The translations under genes and the position numbers were made by a program. DNA of 64,000 bases from Dehalococcoidia bacterium (GTDB lineage Bacteria > Chloroflexota > Dehalococcoidia > Lucifugimonadales > SHYT01): NCBI GenBank assembly GCA_009693045.1, contig SHXZ01000001.1, positions 186,001-250,000 on the forward strand, given 5' to 3'. Below the pieces are notes generated by a model, which was not told the origin of the DNA, did no database searches, and saw only the letters and a list, made by a program, of their open reading frames with translations. The first letter of the stretch is position 1. Each line of letters begins with the position of its first letter. Shown here piece by piece: positions 28,447 through 37,637 of the stretch.

Positions 28447-28785
28447 GTTGACTCTCCTCCTCCCGTCAAGGGAGAGGGAGAGGGAGGGGGTGAGAGTGAA
28501 ACCTCGCGCCGCCCACCACGGCCGATCAAGGAATTACGAGGCGAAGCCAAGTAGTCTGGACAGGAAGGCCCAGGCTGTCTCTCCATCGCGGGACTGGCGA
28601 TGGCGCGCAGCGACACGGCTACAAAAGGACCGCCCCTACTGGTGGGGCGCTGCGCGTGGAGAGCCGGACGGGATGGGCGCACGGCGGTGCGCGTCCCACC
28701 GCGCGGGAGGTGCGGGCATGCGGCGACAGGCTGCTGGAACAAGCCGATGCGCTTAGCAGGAAGCAATGGGCCTTGTGGGATGCGC
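28447..28785. other. Intergenic region with a family A repeat
   Basis: A family A copy lies at about 28451-28497 (CTCCTCCTCCCGTCAAGGGA and a G/A-rich tail). The rest holds no convincing gene. Confidence 0.6.
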
Positions 28786-29451
28786 CTACGCCCTTGCGCC
28801 GATCCTGTGCGCGCGCTTCTGCTGCGCGCTGCCCAACTCGGCGCCCAGGTAGTAAGTCATGGACTGGAGCGACAGGACGGGGTCTATTCCGCGAACGCGG
28901 ACGCCCTCCGGGGTTTGGACGGAGACGGGGGCGTAGTTGAGCACCGACTTGACACCGCAGGAGACGAGCTGGTTGACGACGTTCTGGGCCTGGGCGGCGG
29001 GCACGGCGACGATGGCGATGCGAATGTCCTTCTCTGTGACGATGCGAGGCATCTCGGACATGGGCTGGACGATCAGTCCGGCCAGGGCCTGGCCCACCTG
29101 GCGCTGGTCGTCGTCAAAGGCGGCGACGATCTGGAAGCCCTCGGGCGCGAAGCCGGGGTAGCCAAGGATGGCGCGGCCAAGCCTGCCAACGCCTACGAGA
29201 GCGATGCGCCACTCGCGGTCTAGCGCCAGGATGCCCTTGAGCTGGTCCAACAGGCTGGCGACGCTGTACCCGCGACCCTGCTTGCCGAACCGCCCGAAGT
29301 AGCTGAGGTCTTTTCTAATCTGCGCCGGGGTCATTTGGAGGAGGTCGCCGAGCTCCTTGGAACTGACGAGCCGGTCGCCCTTTTTCTGGAGATCCCGCAG
29401 GACACGAACGTACTGAGGGAGCCTGCCGACAACGACCTCTGGGACTTCCAC
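28786..29451 (-). CDS. rex: Redox-sensing transcriptional repressor Rex
   Basis: 221 residues, the usual length. The N-terminal winged helix has RLPQYVRVLRDLQKKGDRLV and MTPAQIRKDLSYFGRFGKQG (recognition helix). The C-terminal Rossmann domain has ALVGVGRLGRAILGYPGF and binds NADH/NAD. Rex proteins turn respiratory and fermentative genes on when NADH/NAD is high. It lies convergent to the ATP synthase operon. The start is GTG 29451. I could not find a clear TTGTGAN6TCACAA-type operator just upstream. Confidence 0.95.
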   Translation of the reverse strand: MEVPEVVVGRLPQYVRVLRDLQKKGDRLVSSKELGDLLQMTPAQIRKDLSYFGRFGKQGRGYSVASLLDQLKGILALDREWRIALVGVGRLGRAILGYPGFAPEGFQIVAAFDDDQRQVGQALAGLIVQPMSEMPRIVTEKDIRIAIVAVPAAQAQNVVNQLVSCGVKSVLNYAPVSVQTPEGVRVRGIDPVLSLQSMTYYLGAELGSAQQKRAHRIGARA

Positions 29452-30104
29452 GCCGTGTCACCACGCTTATCTATCTCGTAGTACCGCCATTCTAGCGGTG
29501 TTGCAAAGAACGGTCAAGGATTTGTAATAGCTGGAACAATTGGCGGTGAGAGCTTCGTTCCTGGGACACTTCCATTTTTCGATTCCTGGCCGCAAGGAAA
29601 TGTGTTAAGAAAGCGGCGCACGCGCAACTATGCTATTCTGCGGGAGCGAAGCGACCGAGGAATCCCCCCAGGTGTCAGCATCCGTCCACGAATCGGTGGA
29701 AACTCTAAGCGCAGAAGAGAATGGCCGAGGAAGCCCAGGCGTGTTCTATAAGCGCCACCTCCATAGAAGCTCTCAACCGCAGTCCCGATACGATTGCTCT
29801 GGAGACCGGTATGGAGACGAAAAGCCCGTATCTCTCGGCTGATTCCAGGCCAGCCCCCCCCTCCCATAGGAGCGCTACTTCAAGACTACACGAAGTCTGG
29901 TGGCCGTCAGCGGGCCATGACCTCACAGACGGAGCATCCAACGAATCCCAGAGTTACAAAAGAGGTACTTGACAAGCGACGGTTTTTTCGGCAATATTCG
30001 GTATTCCTATGGAGCGGCCTTGCACTATCACTTTGCATGCCATGTTTCCAGCCAAGGAGAGACGAAATCCGTAGGTAGCAAAGAAACCCAGCGAGGAGGT
30101 CGTT
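29452..30104. other. Intergenic region, no gene seen
   Basis: A diverged family C repeat (GGGAGCGAAGCGACCGAGGA near 29640-29668) is present. No convincing gene. GGAGG (30096-30100) serves the permease gene that starts at 30105. Confidence 0.5.
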
Positions 30105-31055
30105 ATGCAGCGGTATATTCTCCGGAGACTACTCCTGTCCATACCCACCATCTTTGGCGTCATCGTGTTCGTCTTCATCGCGCTCCGTGTGCTGCCGGGC
30201 AACGTCCTCCAGGCCCTCACCGCGGAGGGAGGCTTCCTCAGCGAAGAGCAGCTCCAGACCCTCGAGAAAGAGCTCGGGCTGGACAAGCCCTTGATCGTGC
30301 AGTTCGGCCTGTGGTGGGCTGGCATTTTCAGGGGCGACTTTGGCGAATCACTGTTCCACAAACGTCCTACCCTCAGTCTCTGGTTGCATTCGGTGCCCAT
30401 AACCCTCCAGCTTGGCATCATGGGTCTCGCCTTGGCCCTCCTCATCGGCGTGCCGATTGGGGTGCTATCCGCTGTTCAGCAGGACAAGCCCATCGACTAC
30501 ATAGGGCGGTTCGTCGCCATATTAGGCGTGTCCGCGCCCGACTTCTGGATAGGCACGCTCATCATCGTGTATTCAGCGATCTGGTTCGGCTACATGCCGC
30601 CAGCGGACTTCCGCCCCTTCTTCTCTGATCCATTGGTGAACCTCCAGCAGATGATGTTCCCGGCCATCATCCTGGGCTATCGGCTCTCCGCGGTCATCAT
30701 GCGCATGACCCGCTCCACCATGCTGGAAGTCCTGCGCCAGGACTACATGCGCACGGCCTACGCAAAGGGTCTGGCCCGCAACACCGCCATCTATCGGCAC
30801 GCCCTCAAGAACGCCATGATCCCCGTCGTCACCATCGTGGGGACCCAGATAAGCCGTCTCATGGGTGGCGTGGTCATCCTGGAGACGCTCTTCTCCCTCC
30901 CCGGTATGGGTCGTCTCACCTTTGACTCCATCTATTTGCGTGACTATACGCAAGTCCAGACCCAGGTCTTCTTCATCGCACTCACGTTCGTGGTGATGAA
31001 CCTGATCGTAGACCTTTCCTACGGTTTCCTGGACCCACGCATCCGGTACAGCTAG
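30105..31055 (+). CDS. ABC transporter permease, DppB/OppB type
   Basis: 316 residues with six membrane helices. Starts MQRYILRRLLLSIPTIFGVI as usual for DppB/OppB; contains the N-terminal domain FGESLFHKRPTLSLWL and the EAA-type loop DYMRTAYAKGLARNTAIYRH that contacts the ATPase. It would import peptides, nickel or similar small ligands. GAGGAGG lies just upstream. It pairs with the DppC-type gene 46 bases downstream. Confidence 0.92.
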   Translation: MQRYILRRLLLSIPTIFGVIVFVFIALRVLPGNVLQALTAEGGFLSEEQLQTLEKELGLDKPLIVQFGLWWAGIFRGDFGESLFHKRPTLSLWLHSVPITLQLGIMGLALALLIGVPIGVLSAVQQDKPIDYIGRFVAILGVSAPDFWIGTLIIVYSAIWFGYMPPADFRPFFSDPLVNLQQMMFPAIILGYRLSAVIMRMTRSTMLEVLRQDYMRTAYAKGLARNTAIYRHALKNAMIPVVTIVGTQISRLMGGVVILETLFSLPGMGRLTFDSIYLRDYTQVQTQVFFIALTFVVMNLIVDLSYGFLDPRIRYS

Positions 31056-31101
31056 CCCCTCAAAACGACTTTCAGAACACGATACGTAAGGGAGGAACGC
31101 C

Positions 31102-31998
31102 ATGGCAGGGGCAGTAGGCCTGGGTGATCGAGTCTTTACCAGACCAAAGCGAGCAAGCTGGGCACGGCGGCAATTGACTCTCGTGAAAAAGAAGCCGGTC
31201 GGCGCCTTCGCCCTGTTCCTGATCCTGGCCCTCTTGTTCATAGCAATCTTTTCACCGCTGATCTCACCGTTTGACCCGAATGAGCTGCGGCCACGGGAGC
31301 GGTTGCACGCGCCAAGCACTACCTACTGGCTCGGCACCGACCAAGTCGGCCGTGACGTGCTCTCCCGCCTCATGTGGGGCGCCAGGATCTCCATCTACGT
31401 GGGTATCTTGGCCGTTGGCATTGGCATTGGCGCGGGGAGCGTCATCGGCCTCGTCTCCGGGTATTTTGGCGGCAAAGTGGACCTCATCATCCAGCGTGTC
31501 GTGGACACGATGATGGCCTTTCCACTGCTCATCTTTGCGTTGGTGTTGGTAACGGTGCTCGGCCCCGGAATCACCAACATGATGATTGCCATCGGCGTGG
31601 CCGTCGCCCCCGGAGACTCCCGTGTCATTCGTAGCGCTGTGCTCGCTATCAAGGAGAACACCTACGTGGAAGCGGGCCGCGCCGTGGGCATCACCAACAC
31701 GCGGATGATCCTCAAATACATCTTGCCCAACGTGATGGCACCCATCATCGTTCTTGCCAGCCTGCTCGTCGCCGCGGCCATCATCACCGAGGCCAGCCTC
31801 AGCTTCCTTGGCCTGGGCGTCCAGCCTCCTACGCCTTCCTGGGGCAACATGCTCAGCGCCGAGGGACGCCGCTACATGGAGCTGGCCCCCTGGCTCGCCA
31901 TCGCCCCCGGCTTCTGTATCATGATCACCGTGCTGGCCTACAACCTCTTCGGTGACACGCTCCGCGACATCCTTGACCCTCGCCTTCGCGGCACGTAG
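31102..31998 (+). CDS. ABC transporter permease, DppC/OppC type
   Basis: 298 residues. The N-terminal helix and the motif YWLGTDQVGRDVLSRLMWGARIS are standard for DppC/OppC (shown here in part: LGTDQVGRDVLSRLMWGAR). The EAA loop is NTYVEAGRAVGITNTRMILK. The substrate-binding protein and the two ATPases normally found with such permeases are absent from this locus. An intrinsic terminator follows at 32024-32062, so the operon here is just two genes. Confidence 0.92.
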   Translation: MAGAVGLGDRVFTRPKRASWARRQLTLVKKKPVGAFALFLILALLFIAIFSPLISPFDPNELRPRERLHAPSTTYWLGTDQVGRDVLSRLMWGARISIYVGILAVGIGIGAGSVIGLVSGYFGGKVDLIIQRVVDTMMAFPLLIFALVLVTVLGPGITNMMIAIGVAVAPGDSRVIRSAVLAIKENTYVEAGRAVGITNTRMILKYILPNVMAPIIVLASLLVAAAIITEASLSFLGLGVQPPTPSWGNMLSAEGRRYMELAPWLAIAPGFCIMITVLAYNLFGDTLRDILDPRLRGT

Positions 31999-32023
31999 TC
32001 CCCAACCGCCTCCCCGGACCAGC

Positions 32024-32062
32024 GAGACGGGGCCTCTGCAGAAAGGCCCCGTCTCCTTTTTT
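32024..32062 (+). terminator. Rho-independent terminator after the permease operon
   Basis: GAGACGGGGCC (32024-32034) pairs perfectly with GGCCCCGTCTC (32045-32055), loop of 10 bases, then CTTTTTT. A textbook intrinsic terminator. Confidence 0.9.
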
Positions 32063-32333
32063 CTTGCGCCAACCTCACGGAAGCGCCTCCTCAGCGCGCA
32101 GGCAATCACCACAGTCCCCCATAATCGACCAAGGCGCTCAAGCCTACGTCGTTGCCTCTTCACGCCCGTCCTCGAGCGAAGCGCAGGGTCAAGTGGAGAG
32201 AGGTACGAGTTAAGCGTACGTGCCGGCCAAGACCGCCTCTTTCCCGCAGCGGTGCTCCTATGCATTGTCTCGCGCCGTCGTCACCTGCATAATGTAATGC
32301 AAGCAACAGTCGAGCTTCAGCCGAGGTGAAGAC
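32063..32333. other. Intergenic region before prfA
   Basis: Contains a fragment CCTCGAGCGAAGCGCAGGGT (32171-32190), related to the CTCGAGCGAAGCGAAGGGCT repeat at 37571. No gene seen. Confidence 0.45.
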
Positions 32334-33437
32334 GTGGAACCGGCGCTGCGAGTCCAACTGGAAAACATTGAACGGCGATACGACGAGCTGGCCGATCAGA
32401 TGGCTCGCCCCGAGATCAGCCAGGACTACCCGCGCATCCAGCAGTTGAACAAAGAGCGCACTGCGCTCAGCCACACGGTCGGGATGTTCCGTGAGTTCAA
32501 GCAGGTAGCCCGCCAGCTTGAGCAAGCTGAAGAGATGGTGAGGGCGGAGAGCGACGAAGACCTCAAGGCCATGGCCCGCTCCGAGGTCGCCGACCTGTCC
32601 AAGCGCCGTGACGAGCTGGAGCAGCAGGGGCGCCTGGAGCTCCTGCCCAGGGACCCCAACGACGAGCGCAACGTCTTCGTTGAGGTGCGCGCCGGCGCCG
32701 GTGGCGAGGAGGCCGGGCTCTTCGCCTCCGAGCTCCACCGCATGTACCTCCGCTACGCCCAGCGCCAGCGCTGGAAGGCCGACACCGTGGACCTGAACTC
32801 CACCGGCATCGGCGGTATCAAGGAGGTCGTGTTTGAGGTGCGCGGCAAGGGCGCCTACAGCCGCCTCAAGTTCGAAAGCGGCGTCCACCGAGTCCAGCGC
32901 GTCCCAGCCACCGAGTCCAGCGGCCGCATCCACACCTCCACCGTCACCGTCGCCGTCCTGCCGGAGGTGGAGGAGGTGGACGTCGCTATCGCGCCGGAGG
33001 ATGTCAAGGTGGACATCTTCCACGCGGGCGGCCACGGCGGGCAGAACGTCCAGAAGGTCGCAACCGCGGTGCGCCTTACGCACATCCCAACCGGCATCGT
33101 CGTCGTCTGCCGCGACGAGCGCTCGCAGCTCCAAAACCGCACCAAAGCCATGAGCGTCCTGCGCAGCCGCGTGTTTCAGGTCATGAACGAACGGCAGCAG
33201 CAGGAGGTCGCCTCGCAGCGACGCGCCCAAGTCGGCTCCGGCGAGCGGTCCGAAAAGATCCGGACGTACAACTTCCCCCAAAACCGCATCACCGACCACC
33301 GGGTGAACGTCACCGTCCACAACCTCCCCGCTGTGCTCGACGGCGCGCTTGACGAGCTCATTGACACCGTGGCGCTTGAAGACCAGCGCAAGCGGCTTGA
33401 AGAGGCGCTCGCTGGGCAGGCCGCTGGATCGCGGTGA
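32334..33437 (+). CDS. prfA: Peptide chain release factor 1
   Basis: 367 residues. It recognises UAA and UAG. The hydrolysis motif GGQ is at residues 235-237 (HAGGHGGQNVQ). RVPATESSGRIHTS and the overall layout mark RF1 rather than RF2. Since RF1 does not read UGA, the RF2-like competition for the two candidate Sec codons here would come from elsewhere. The start is GTG 32334 with GAGGTGAAG upstream. prmC follows, which methylates the Gln of GGQ. Confidence 0.95.
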   Translation: MEPALRVQLENIERRYDELADQMARPEISQDYPRIQQLNKERTALSHTVGMFREFKQVARQLEQAEEMVRAESDEDLKAMARSEVADLSKRRDELEQQGRLELLPRDPNDERNVFVEVRAGAGGEEAGLFASELHRMYLRYAQRQRWKADTVDLNSTGIGGIKEVVFEVRGKGAYSRLKFESGVHRVQRVPATESSGRIHTSTVTVAVLPEVEEVDVAIAPEDVKVDIFHAGGHGGQNVQKVATAVRLTHIPTGIVVVCRDERSQLQNRTKAMSVLRSRVFQVMNERQQQEVASQRRAQVGSGERSEKIRTYNFPQNRITDHRVNVTVHNLPAVLDGALDELIDTVALEDQRKRLEEALAGQAAGSR

Positions 33438-33456
33438 AGTATCCGAGCGCTGGCGA

Positions 33457-34329
33457 ATGCTGACCCGATCGTCAGCTCTCTCTCATGCCCGCTCGGCGCT
33501 GGAAACCGCTGGCGTGGAGGACGCATGGCTTGATGCCGAAGTCCTCCTCGCCCATGTGCTCCGCGTCAGCCGCACGGACCTCCACGCCCAGCCCGAAGCG
33601 CCGATACCGCCCTCGCAAGCGGACTCATTTCTGGCGCTGGTCCAGCGCCGCACGCGCCGCGAGCCCCTGGCCTACATCGTCGGGAAGCGCGAGTTCTACG
33701 GACTGGAGTTTTTCGCAACCCCTGCGGTCCTGGTGCCGCGCCCGGAGACCGAGTCGCTCGTGGAGGCGGCCCTGGAGTGGGTGGGGCGCAGGCTCACCAA
33801 CCCGGCGACCGCCCAAACCCTCCGAATCGCCGACGTCGGTTCCGGGAGCGGCTGCATCGCGATCACCCTTGCCAAACGGCTCCCCAACGCCTCGGTATAC
33901 GCCGTGGATGTTTCGCTTGAGGCGCTCAAAGTGGCTGGCGAAAACTGCCGTCACCATCACGTGGAGGGGCGCGTTCAGCTTCTCGCCGGCCATCTTCTCC
34001 AGCCTCTGCCCGAACGCGTTGACCTCATCGTAGCCAACCTGCCGTACGTGTCGGAACGCGACCTGGCCACACTCCAACCAGAAATTCGGAGCTACGAGCC
34101 AAGCGTTGCCCTCACGCCAGGACCCGACGCTCTGGCCCTCATGCGCCAACTGCTGTGCGAAGCTCCCGGCCAACTGCGGCCGGGCGGTGCCTGCCTGCTT
34201 GAGTTCAGCCCGCCGCAGCGGAGCGCGCTGGAAGCCATCGCGCAAGAAGCCTTCCCCACCGGTTTAGTACGCGTCGTAAAAGACCTGGCTGGCCTCGACC
34301 GCGTGCTGGCCGTGGCTGCACCCGGCTAG
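33457..34329 (+). CDS. prmC: Release factor glutamine methyltransferase
   Basis: 290 residues. N-terminal helical domain LETAGVEDAWLDAEVLLAHV; SAM motif DVGSGSGCIAITLAK; the active-site motif reads NLPYV, a common variant of NPPY that holds the substrate Gln. C-terminal SVALTPGPDALALMRQLL is also typical. ATG 33457 was chosen; the frame is open upstream into the end of prfA. It is directly downstream of its substrate gene prfA. Confidence 0.93.
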   Translation: MLTRSSALSHARSALETAGVEDAWLDAEVLLAHVLRVSRTDLHAQPEAPIPPSQADSFLALVQRRTRREPLAYIVGKREFYGLEFFATPAVLVPRPETESLVEAALEWVGRRLTNPATAQTLRIADVGSGSGCIAITLAKRLPNASVYAVDVSLEALKVAGENCRHHHVEGRVQLLAGHLLQPLPERVDLIVANLPYVSERDLATLQPEIRSYEPSVALTPGPDALALMRQLLCEAPGQLRPGGACLLEFSPPQRSALEAIAQEAFPTGLVRVVKDLAGLDRVLAVAAPG

Positions 34330-34761
34330 TCGACGGCGAATCGGCTCCGGTTAGGTCAGTTTTGTTTGAAAGTGGCGCTTGTCCCGGCTGTCATTCCGAG
34401 GTCGCGCAGCAACCGAGGAATCTCTCCGCGACTGTTGGCGGTAACAAAGCGGAGGAGATTCCTCGCATCGCTCGGAATGACAGGAAATGTCCTCATTTCA
34501 ATTGATGCACCCTTGAGTGGAGCTGGTATGAGACCCCCAGGACCATTTTGGGAATCCTGCCCTGGGCGGCTCATACATCGGGTAGGCAGCCGGGGCGTCA
34601 ACGCCACCTCAACGCAAGAGTGGCATGGCAACACTCTCAGCCCTGTCGCGTTGCCCCATGGAAACACCTCCACGAGGTAATGCGTTTTTCTTGCGCGTGA
34701 TGGGTTAGAATAGCGCCTGACGACGCCCCTGGCCCGTGCGGCCTCGAGAGGCTTAACTAGG
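34330..34761. other. Intergenic region with a family C fold-back unit
   Basis: See the repeat at 34389-34482. The rest has no convincing gene; the region just before rsmG is plain. Confidence 0.5.
34389..34482. repeat. Family C fold-back element
   Basis: TGTCATTCCGAG (34389-34400) is inverted at 34471-34482, and CGAGGAATCTCTCCGC (from about 34414) is matched by GCGGAGGAGATTCCTCG (34450-34466). The two inverted copies of the TCATTCCGAG repeat form a roughly 94-bp imperfect hairpin, like a miniature element without a gene. Confidence 0.75.
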
Positions 34762-35538
34762 GTGCTTCACACCGATGCCCGACTGCTTCAGCAAGGCGCC
34801 AGCCGCCTTGGCCTCCGCCTCGGCGAGCCGGAGCTCGCCCAGTTCCGCCGCTACCACCAGACACTCGCCGAATGGAACACACGCGTCAACCTCACCTCCG
34901 TGACCGAATGGGACGCCGTCCTAACGACCCACTTCCTGGACTCGCTCACCGTCGCCCAGGCAATTCCCGAGCGGGTGCTTCGCGGCGGTGCGGTCCTGGA
35001 CGTGGGCAGCGGCGCCGGGTTCCCCGGCGTTCCGCTCAAGATCGCTTTTCCGCAGATCGCGCTCTCGCTTGTGGAGGCCACGGGCAAGAAGGCTGCGTTC
35101 TTGACCCACCTCGTACGCGAGCTTGGCCTGCGTAACGTCCTGGTGCTGAACGCTCGCGCCGAGGACCTCGCGCATGACCCGCGCCACCGCGAGCAGTACG
35201 ACATCGCGCTCGCGCGCGCCCTTGCTCCCCTGCCAACCTTGGTGGAGCTGACGCTGTCCTTCATCAAGCCGGGAGGTCGTCTCATCGCGCAGAAGAAGGG
35301 CGACTACCTTGCCGAGTTGGACGCCTCCGCCTATGCAGTCCAGCAGCTCGGCGGACGGTTGGAGGAAATCCAGCCGGTTGACCTGCCTACGCTAAGCGGT
35401 GCGCGAGCGCTCGTCGTCGTGAGCAAGGTATCGTCCACCCCAGACCGGTACCCCAGGCGATCCGGTATGCCCGCACACCGTCCCCTCCTCCCTCCCAGGG
35501 CCGCCCGCGCCGGACTAGAGGCTGCTCCACATGCTTAG
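34762..35538 (+). CDS. rsmG: 16S rRNA (guanine527-N7)-methyltransferase RsmG
   Basis: 258 residues. YHQTLAEWNTRVNLTSVTEW is the typical N-terminal part, DVGSGAGFPGVPLKIAFP is the SAM site, and LARALAPLPTLVELTLSFIKPGG (shown in part: ALAPLPTLVELTLSF) the C-terminal hallmark. The C-terminal tail after about residue 225 is Pro/Arg/Ala-rich and longer than usual. The start is GTG 34762. The following gene overlaps it by 8 bases. Confidence 0.93.
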   Translation: MLHTDARLLQQGASRLGLRLGEPELAQFRRYHQTLAEWNTRVNLTSVTEWDAVLTTHFLDSLTVAQAIPERVLRGGAVLDVGSGAGFPGVPLKIAFPQIALSLVEATGKKAAFLTHLVRELGLRNVLVLNARAEDLAHDPRHREQYDIALARALAPLPTLVELTLSFIKPGGRLIAQKKGDYLAELDASAYAVQQLGGRLEEIQPVDLPTLSGARALVVVSKVSSTPDRYPRRSGMPAHRPLLPPRAARAGLEAAPHA

Positions 35539-36586
35539 CCGTATCGTCGCGAAGATGGCCGGCAAGCAGGGGCCTCCCTCCCTCAGGAGACTCGTCTCGC
35601 TTCCCACTCTCGTCTCCCTGGTGCTCGCCGCGCTCGTGCTCTCGCTTCTGATCACCCGCTTTGATATTAACCTCGGGGCCGCCTGGCGTCAGATACGCGG
35701 CGGAAACGTCCTGTGGTACCTGCTGGCCCTGGCCGTCAACTTCTCGGTGCTCTTCCTACGCGGGTTCCGGTGGAGGCTCATCGCCGGCAACGCGGGCATA
35801 GGCCGCGAGGCGGGGACCCGTCTTCCTGGACGGCTGGAGAGCGCCGTCATCGTCCAGGCGGGCTGGTTCCTCAACGCCGTCGGCTGGCTGCGCATGGGTG
35901 ACGGCTACCGCGCCTACGCCTTTGGCCGCAGCGCCCGTGTCTCCTTTGGTCTGTCGCTGGGCGTCATCGCCGCCGAGCGGGTCATGGACGTCGTTGCCAT
36001 CCTGCTGCTCTTCCTCCTTGCCCTCGCAGGCACGGCGGCCGAGGGCTTGCGCGGCTCGGCGGTGTTTGTTGTGGTGTCCGCCGCCATGGTTGCGGTCGCC
36101 CTTGCGTTCATCTTGGCGCTCGTCGCGGTGGGCAGGCGCTTCGCCAGGATGCTGCCACCCAGGCTTCGCGAGCAGTACATCCGCTTCCACGAAGGCGCGC
36201 TCGGCAGCTTCAGGCGCCTTCCCGCCGTGGGCTTCTACAGCTTTGCCATTTGGCTCTGTGAGGCCCTGCGGCTGTTCCTCGTCGTTCATGCGCTGGGCTT
36301 GTCGGTCAGCCTGCCGCTCGTGCTGCTGGTCTCCCTCGTCAACGCCGTGCTCACCACCATACCCTTTACACCGGGCGGCATCGGCTTCGTCGAGCCGGGC
36401 GTCGTCGGCGCGCTTACCCTGGCGCTGTACAGGGACGACGCCGTCGCCGTGGCGCTGCTGGACCGGTCCATCAACTACGGCAGCGTAATCGTGTTCGGCG
36501 CCTTGGCCTTGGCCTTCTATGAGCTGCTGGTGGTCCGCCGGCGCGCCAAAATTGAAGGAGCGCAGGCCTCACCCAGCGCGCCGTAA
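35531..36586 (+). CDS. Membrane protein of the lysylphosphatidylglycerol-synthase TM (UPF0104/YbhN) family
   Basis: 351 residues with about eight hydrophobic segments. NFSVLFLRGFRWRLIAGNAG, LGVIAAERVMDVVAILLL and TTIPFTPGGIGFVEPGVVGA are typical of PF03706 membrane proteins. Some family members flip lipids such as glycolipids; without a C-terminal synthase domain this one would be a stand-alone flippase-like protein. It overlaps rsmG by 8 bases, so translation is coupled. Confidence 0.82.
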   Translation: MLSRIVAKMAGKQGPPSLRRLVSLPTLVSLVLAALVLSLLITRFDINLGAAWRQIRGGNVLWYLLALAVNFSVLFLRGFRWRLIAGNAGIGREAGTRLPGRLESAVIVQAGWFLNAVGWLRMGDGYRAYAFGRSARVSFGLSLGVIAAERVMDVVAILLLFLLALAGTAAEGLRGSAVFVVVSAAMVAVALAFILALVAVGRRFARMLPPRLREQYIRFHEGALGSFRRLPAVGFYSFAIWLCEALRLFLVVHALGLSVSLPLVLLVSLVNAVLTTIPFTPGGIGFVEPGVVGALTLALYRDDAVAVALLDRSINYGSVIVFGALALAFYELLVVRRRAKIEGAQASPSAP

Positions 36587-36617
36587 TCGCTCCGTCGCAG
36601 AGACGCGTGCGCCTCGC

Positions 36618-37373
36618 TCACCTCCGCGCCAGCGTGATGAGCCGCTCGCTCGTCCGTGTGTCATAGGGCTGAAACCCGTAACCCCCGTAGAACGCCACCT
36701 CCCGGAACCCAGCCGCCCACAGCAGGCGCTCCAGGTCATCACGCAACAACACGTGGAGCACCGCGCTCCACTCCTTCACCTTGTGGAACCGATGGAACAC
36801 GTCCAGCACAGTGTAGTGCACGTCGCGCCCGCCGGTCCCACCTAAGTAGTCCAGCGCAAACAGCCGCGTCACCTCGCTCGTGTCTTCAACGAGCACGAAG
36901 CGCGGCTTCTCCGCCCACTGCCGGTCCGACGTCCCTTGCTCCAGCAGAAGAATTCCACCATCACGCAGCGCGCCCCGCATGCTCCGGAAAGCCTCGAGCG
37001 CGGCTTCGTCGTCCGGCGCGTGCCCGATGGCTGTCGACAGGCACACGAGCGCGTCAAACCGCTGCGCGAAGCAATCGGGCAGCTTCCGAAAGTCAGCCTG
37101 GTGCAGTGGCGCGTTCAGGCCATGCTTGGCGAGGTTTTCGCGGGCCTTGGCCAGCATCGCTGGTGACACATCCGACCCCGTCACCTCGCACCCAAGCGAG
37201 TAGAACAGCAGCAGGTCACGCCCCGTTCCGCAGGCGCAGTCCAGCAGTGTGCGCACCCCGTTCTCGGCAAACAGCCTGCGATAGAAGCCGATCGCATCCT
37301 CGTCGTGGAGGTTGAACCTGCTCGGGAACAGGTCGTACCGCTCCGCAAAGCCCGCGTACAAATCGTCCGGCAT
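36618..37373 (-). CDS. Class I SAM-dependent methyltransferase
   Basis: 251 residues. Starts with MPDDLYAGFAERYDLFPSRF, then SAM motif I LLDCACGTGRDLLLFY, the acidic residue in VTGSDVSPAMLAKAR, and VCLSTAIGHAPDDEAA. The C-terminal GGYGFQPYDTRTSERLI is typical of a group of small-molecule methyltransferases. ATG 37373 follows GGGAGG. The substrate is unknown. Confidence 0.82.
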   Translation of the reverse strand: MPDDLYAGFAERYDLFPSRFNLHDEDAIGFYRRLFAENGVRTLLDCACGTGRDLLLFYSLGCEVTGSDVSPAMLAKARENLAKHGLNAPLHQADFRKLPDCFAQRFDALVCLSTAIGHAPDDEAALEAFRSMRGALRDGGILLLEQGTSDRQWAEKPRFVLVEDTSEVTRLFALDYLGGTGGRDVHYTVLDVFHRFHKVKEWSAVLHVLLRDDLERLLWAAGFREVAFYGGYGFQPYDTRTSERLITLARR

Positions 37374-37411
37374 GGTCAGGCCTCCCTCAAAGCGCGGCGG
37401 CCCAGTTTCTT

Positions 37412-37605
37412 CGATGTCATGCTGAGGGAGCGAAGCGACCGAAGAATCCCCCCCCCCCCGTTGCGCCCTGACCGCGTGGCCGCCAGAGAAGATCATTGAC
37501 TTCGCTCAGATTACAGGTGGTGATGCTGAGAGCGCCTAACAAAACCGTTCGCCCTGGGCCGCGAAGCGCCCTCGAGCGAAGCGAAGGGCTTGTCGAAGGG
37601 CGAGG
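37412..37605. repeat. Family C repeat and a GAGCGAAGCGAAGGGCTTGT repeat
   Basis: GTCATGCTGAGGGAGCGAAG continues to CGACCGAAGAATCC plus a run of C (37418-37460). CTCGAGCGAAGCGAAGGGCT followed by TGTCGAAGGGC lies at about 37571-37602 and has arms that pair (CCCTCGA... / ...TCGAAGGGC). Both are dispersed non-coding repeats in a gap between two minus-strand genes. Confidence 0.6.
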
Positions 37606-37637
37606 CGGCGTTGAAATGCAGGTCTTAATAGACGCAC

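Noticed and set aside
29452..29600. Rex operator upstream of rex
   Set aside because: No TTGTGA-N6-TCACAA-like inverted repeat could be found by eye.
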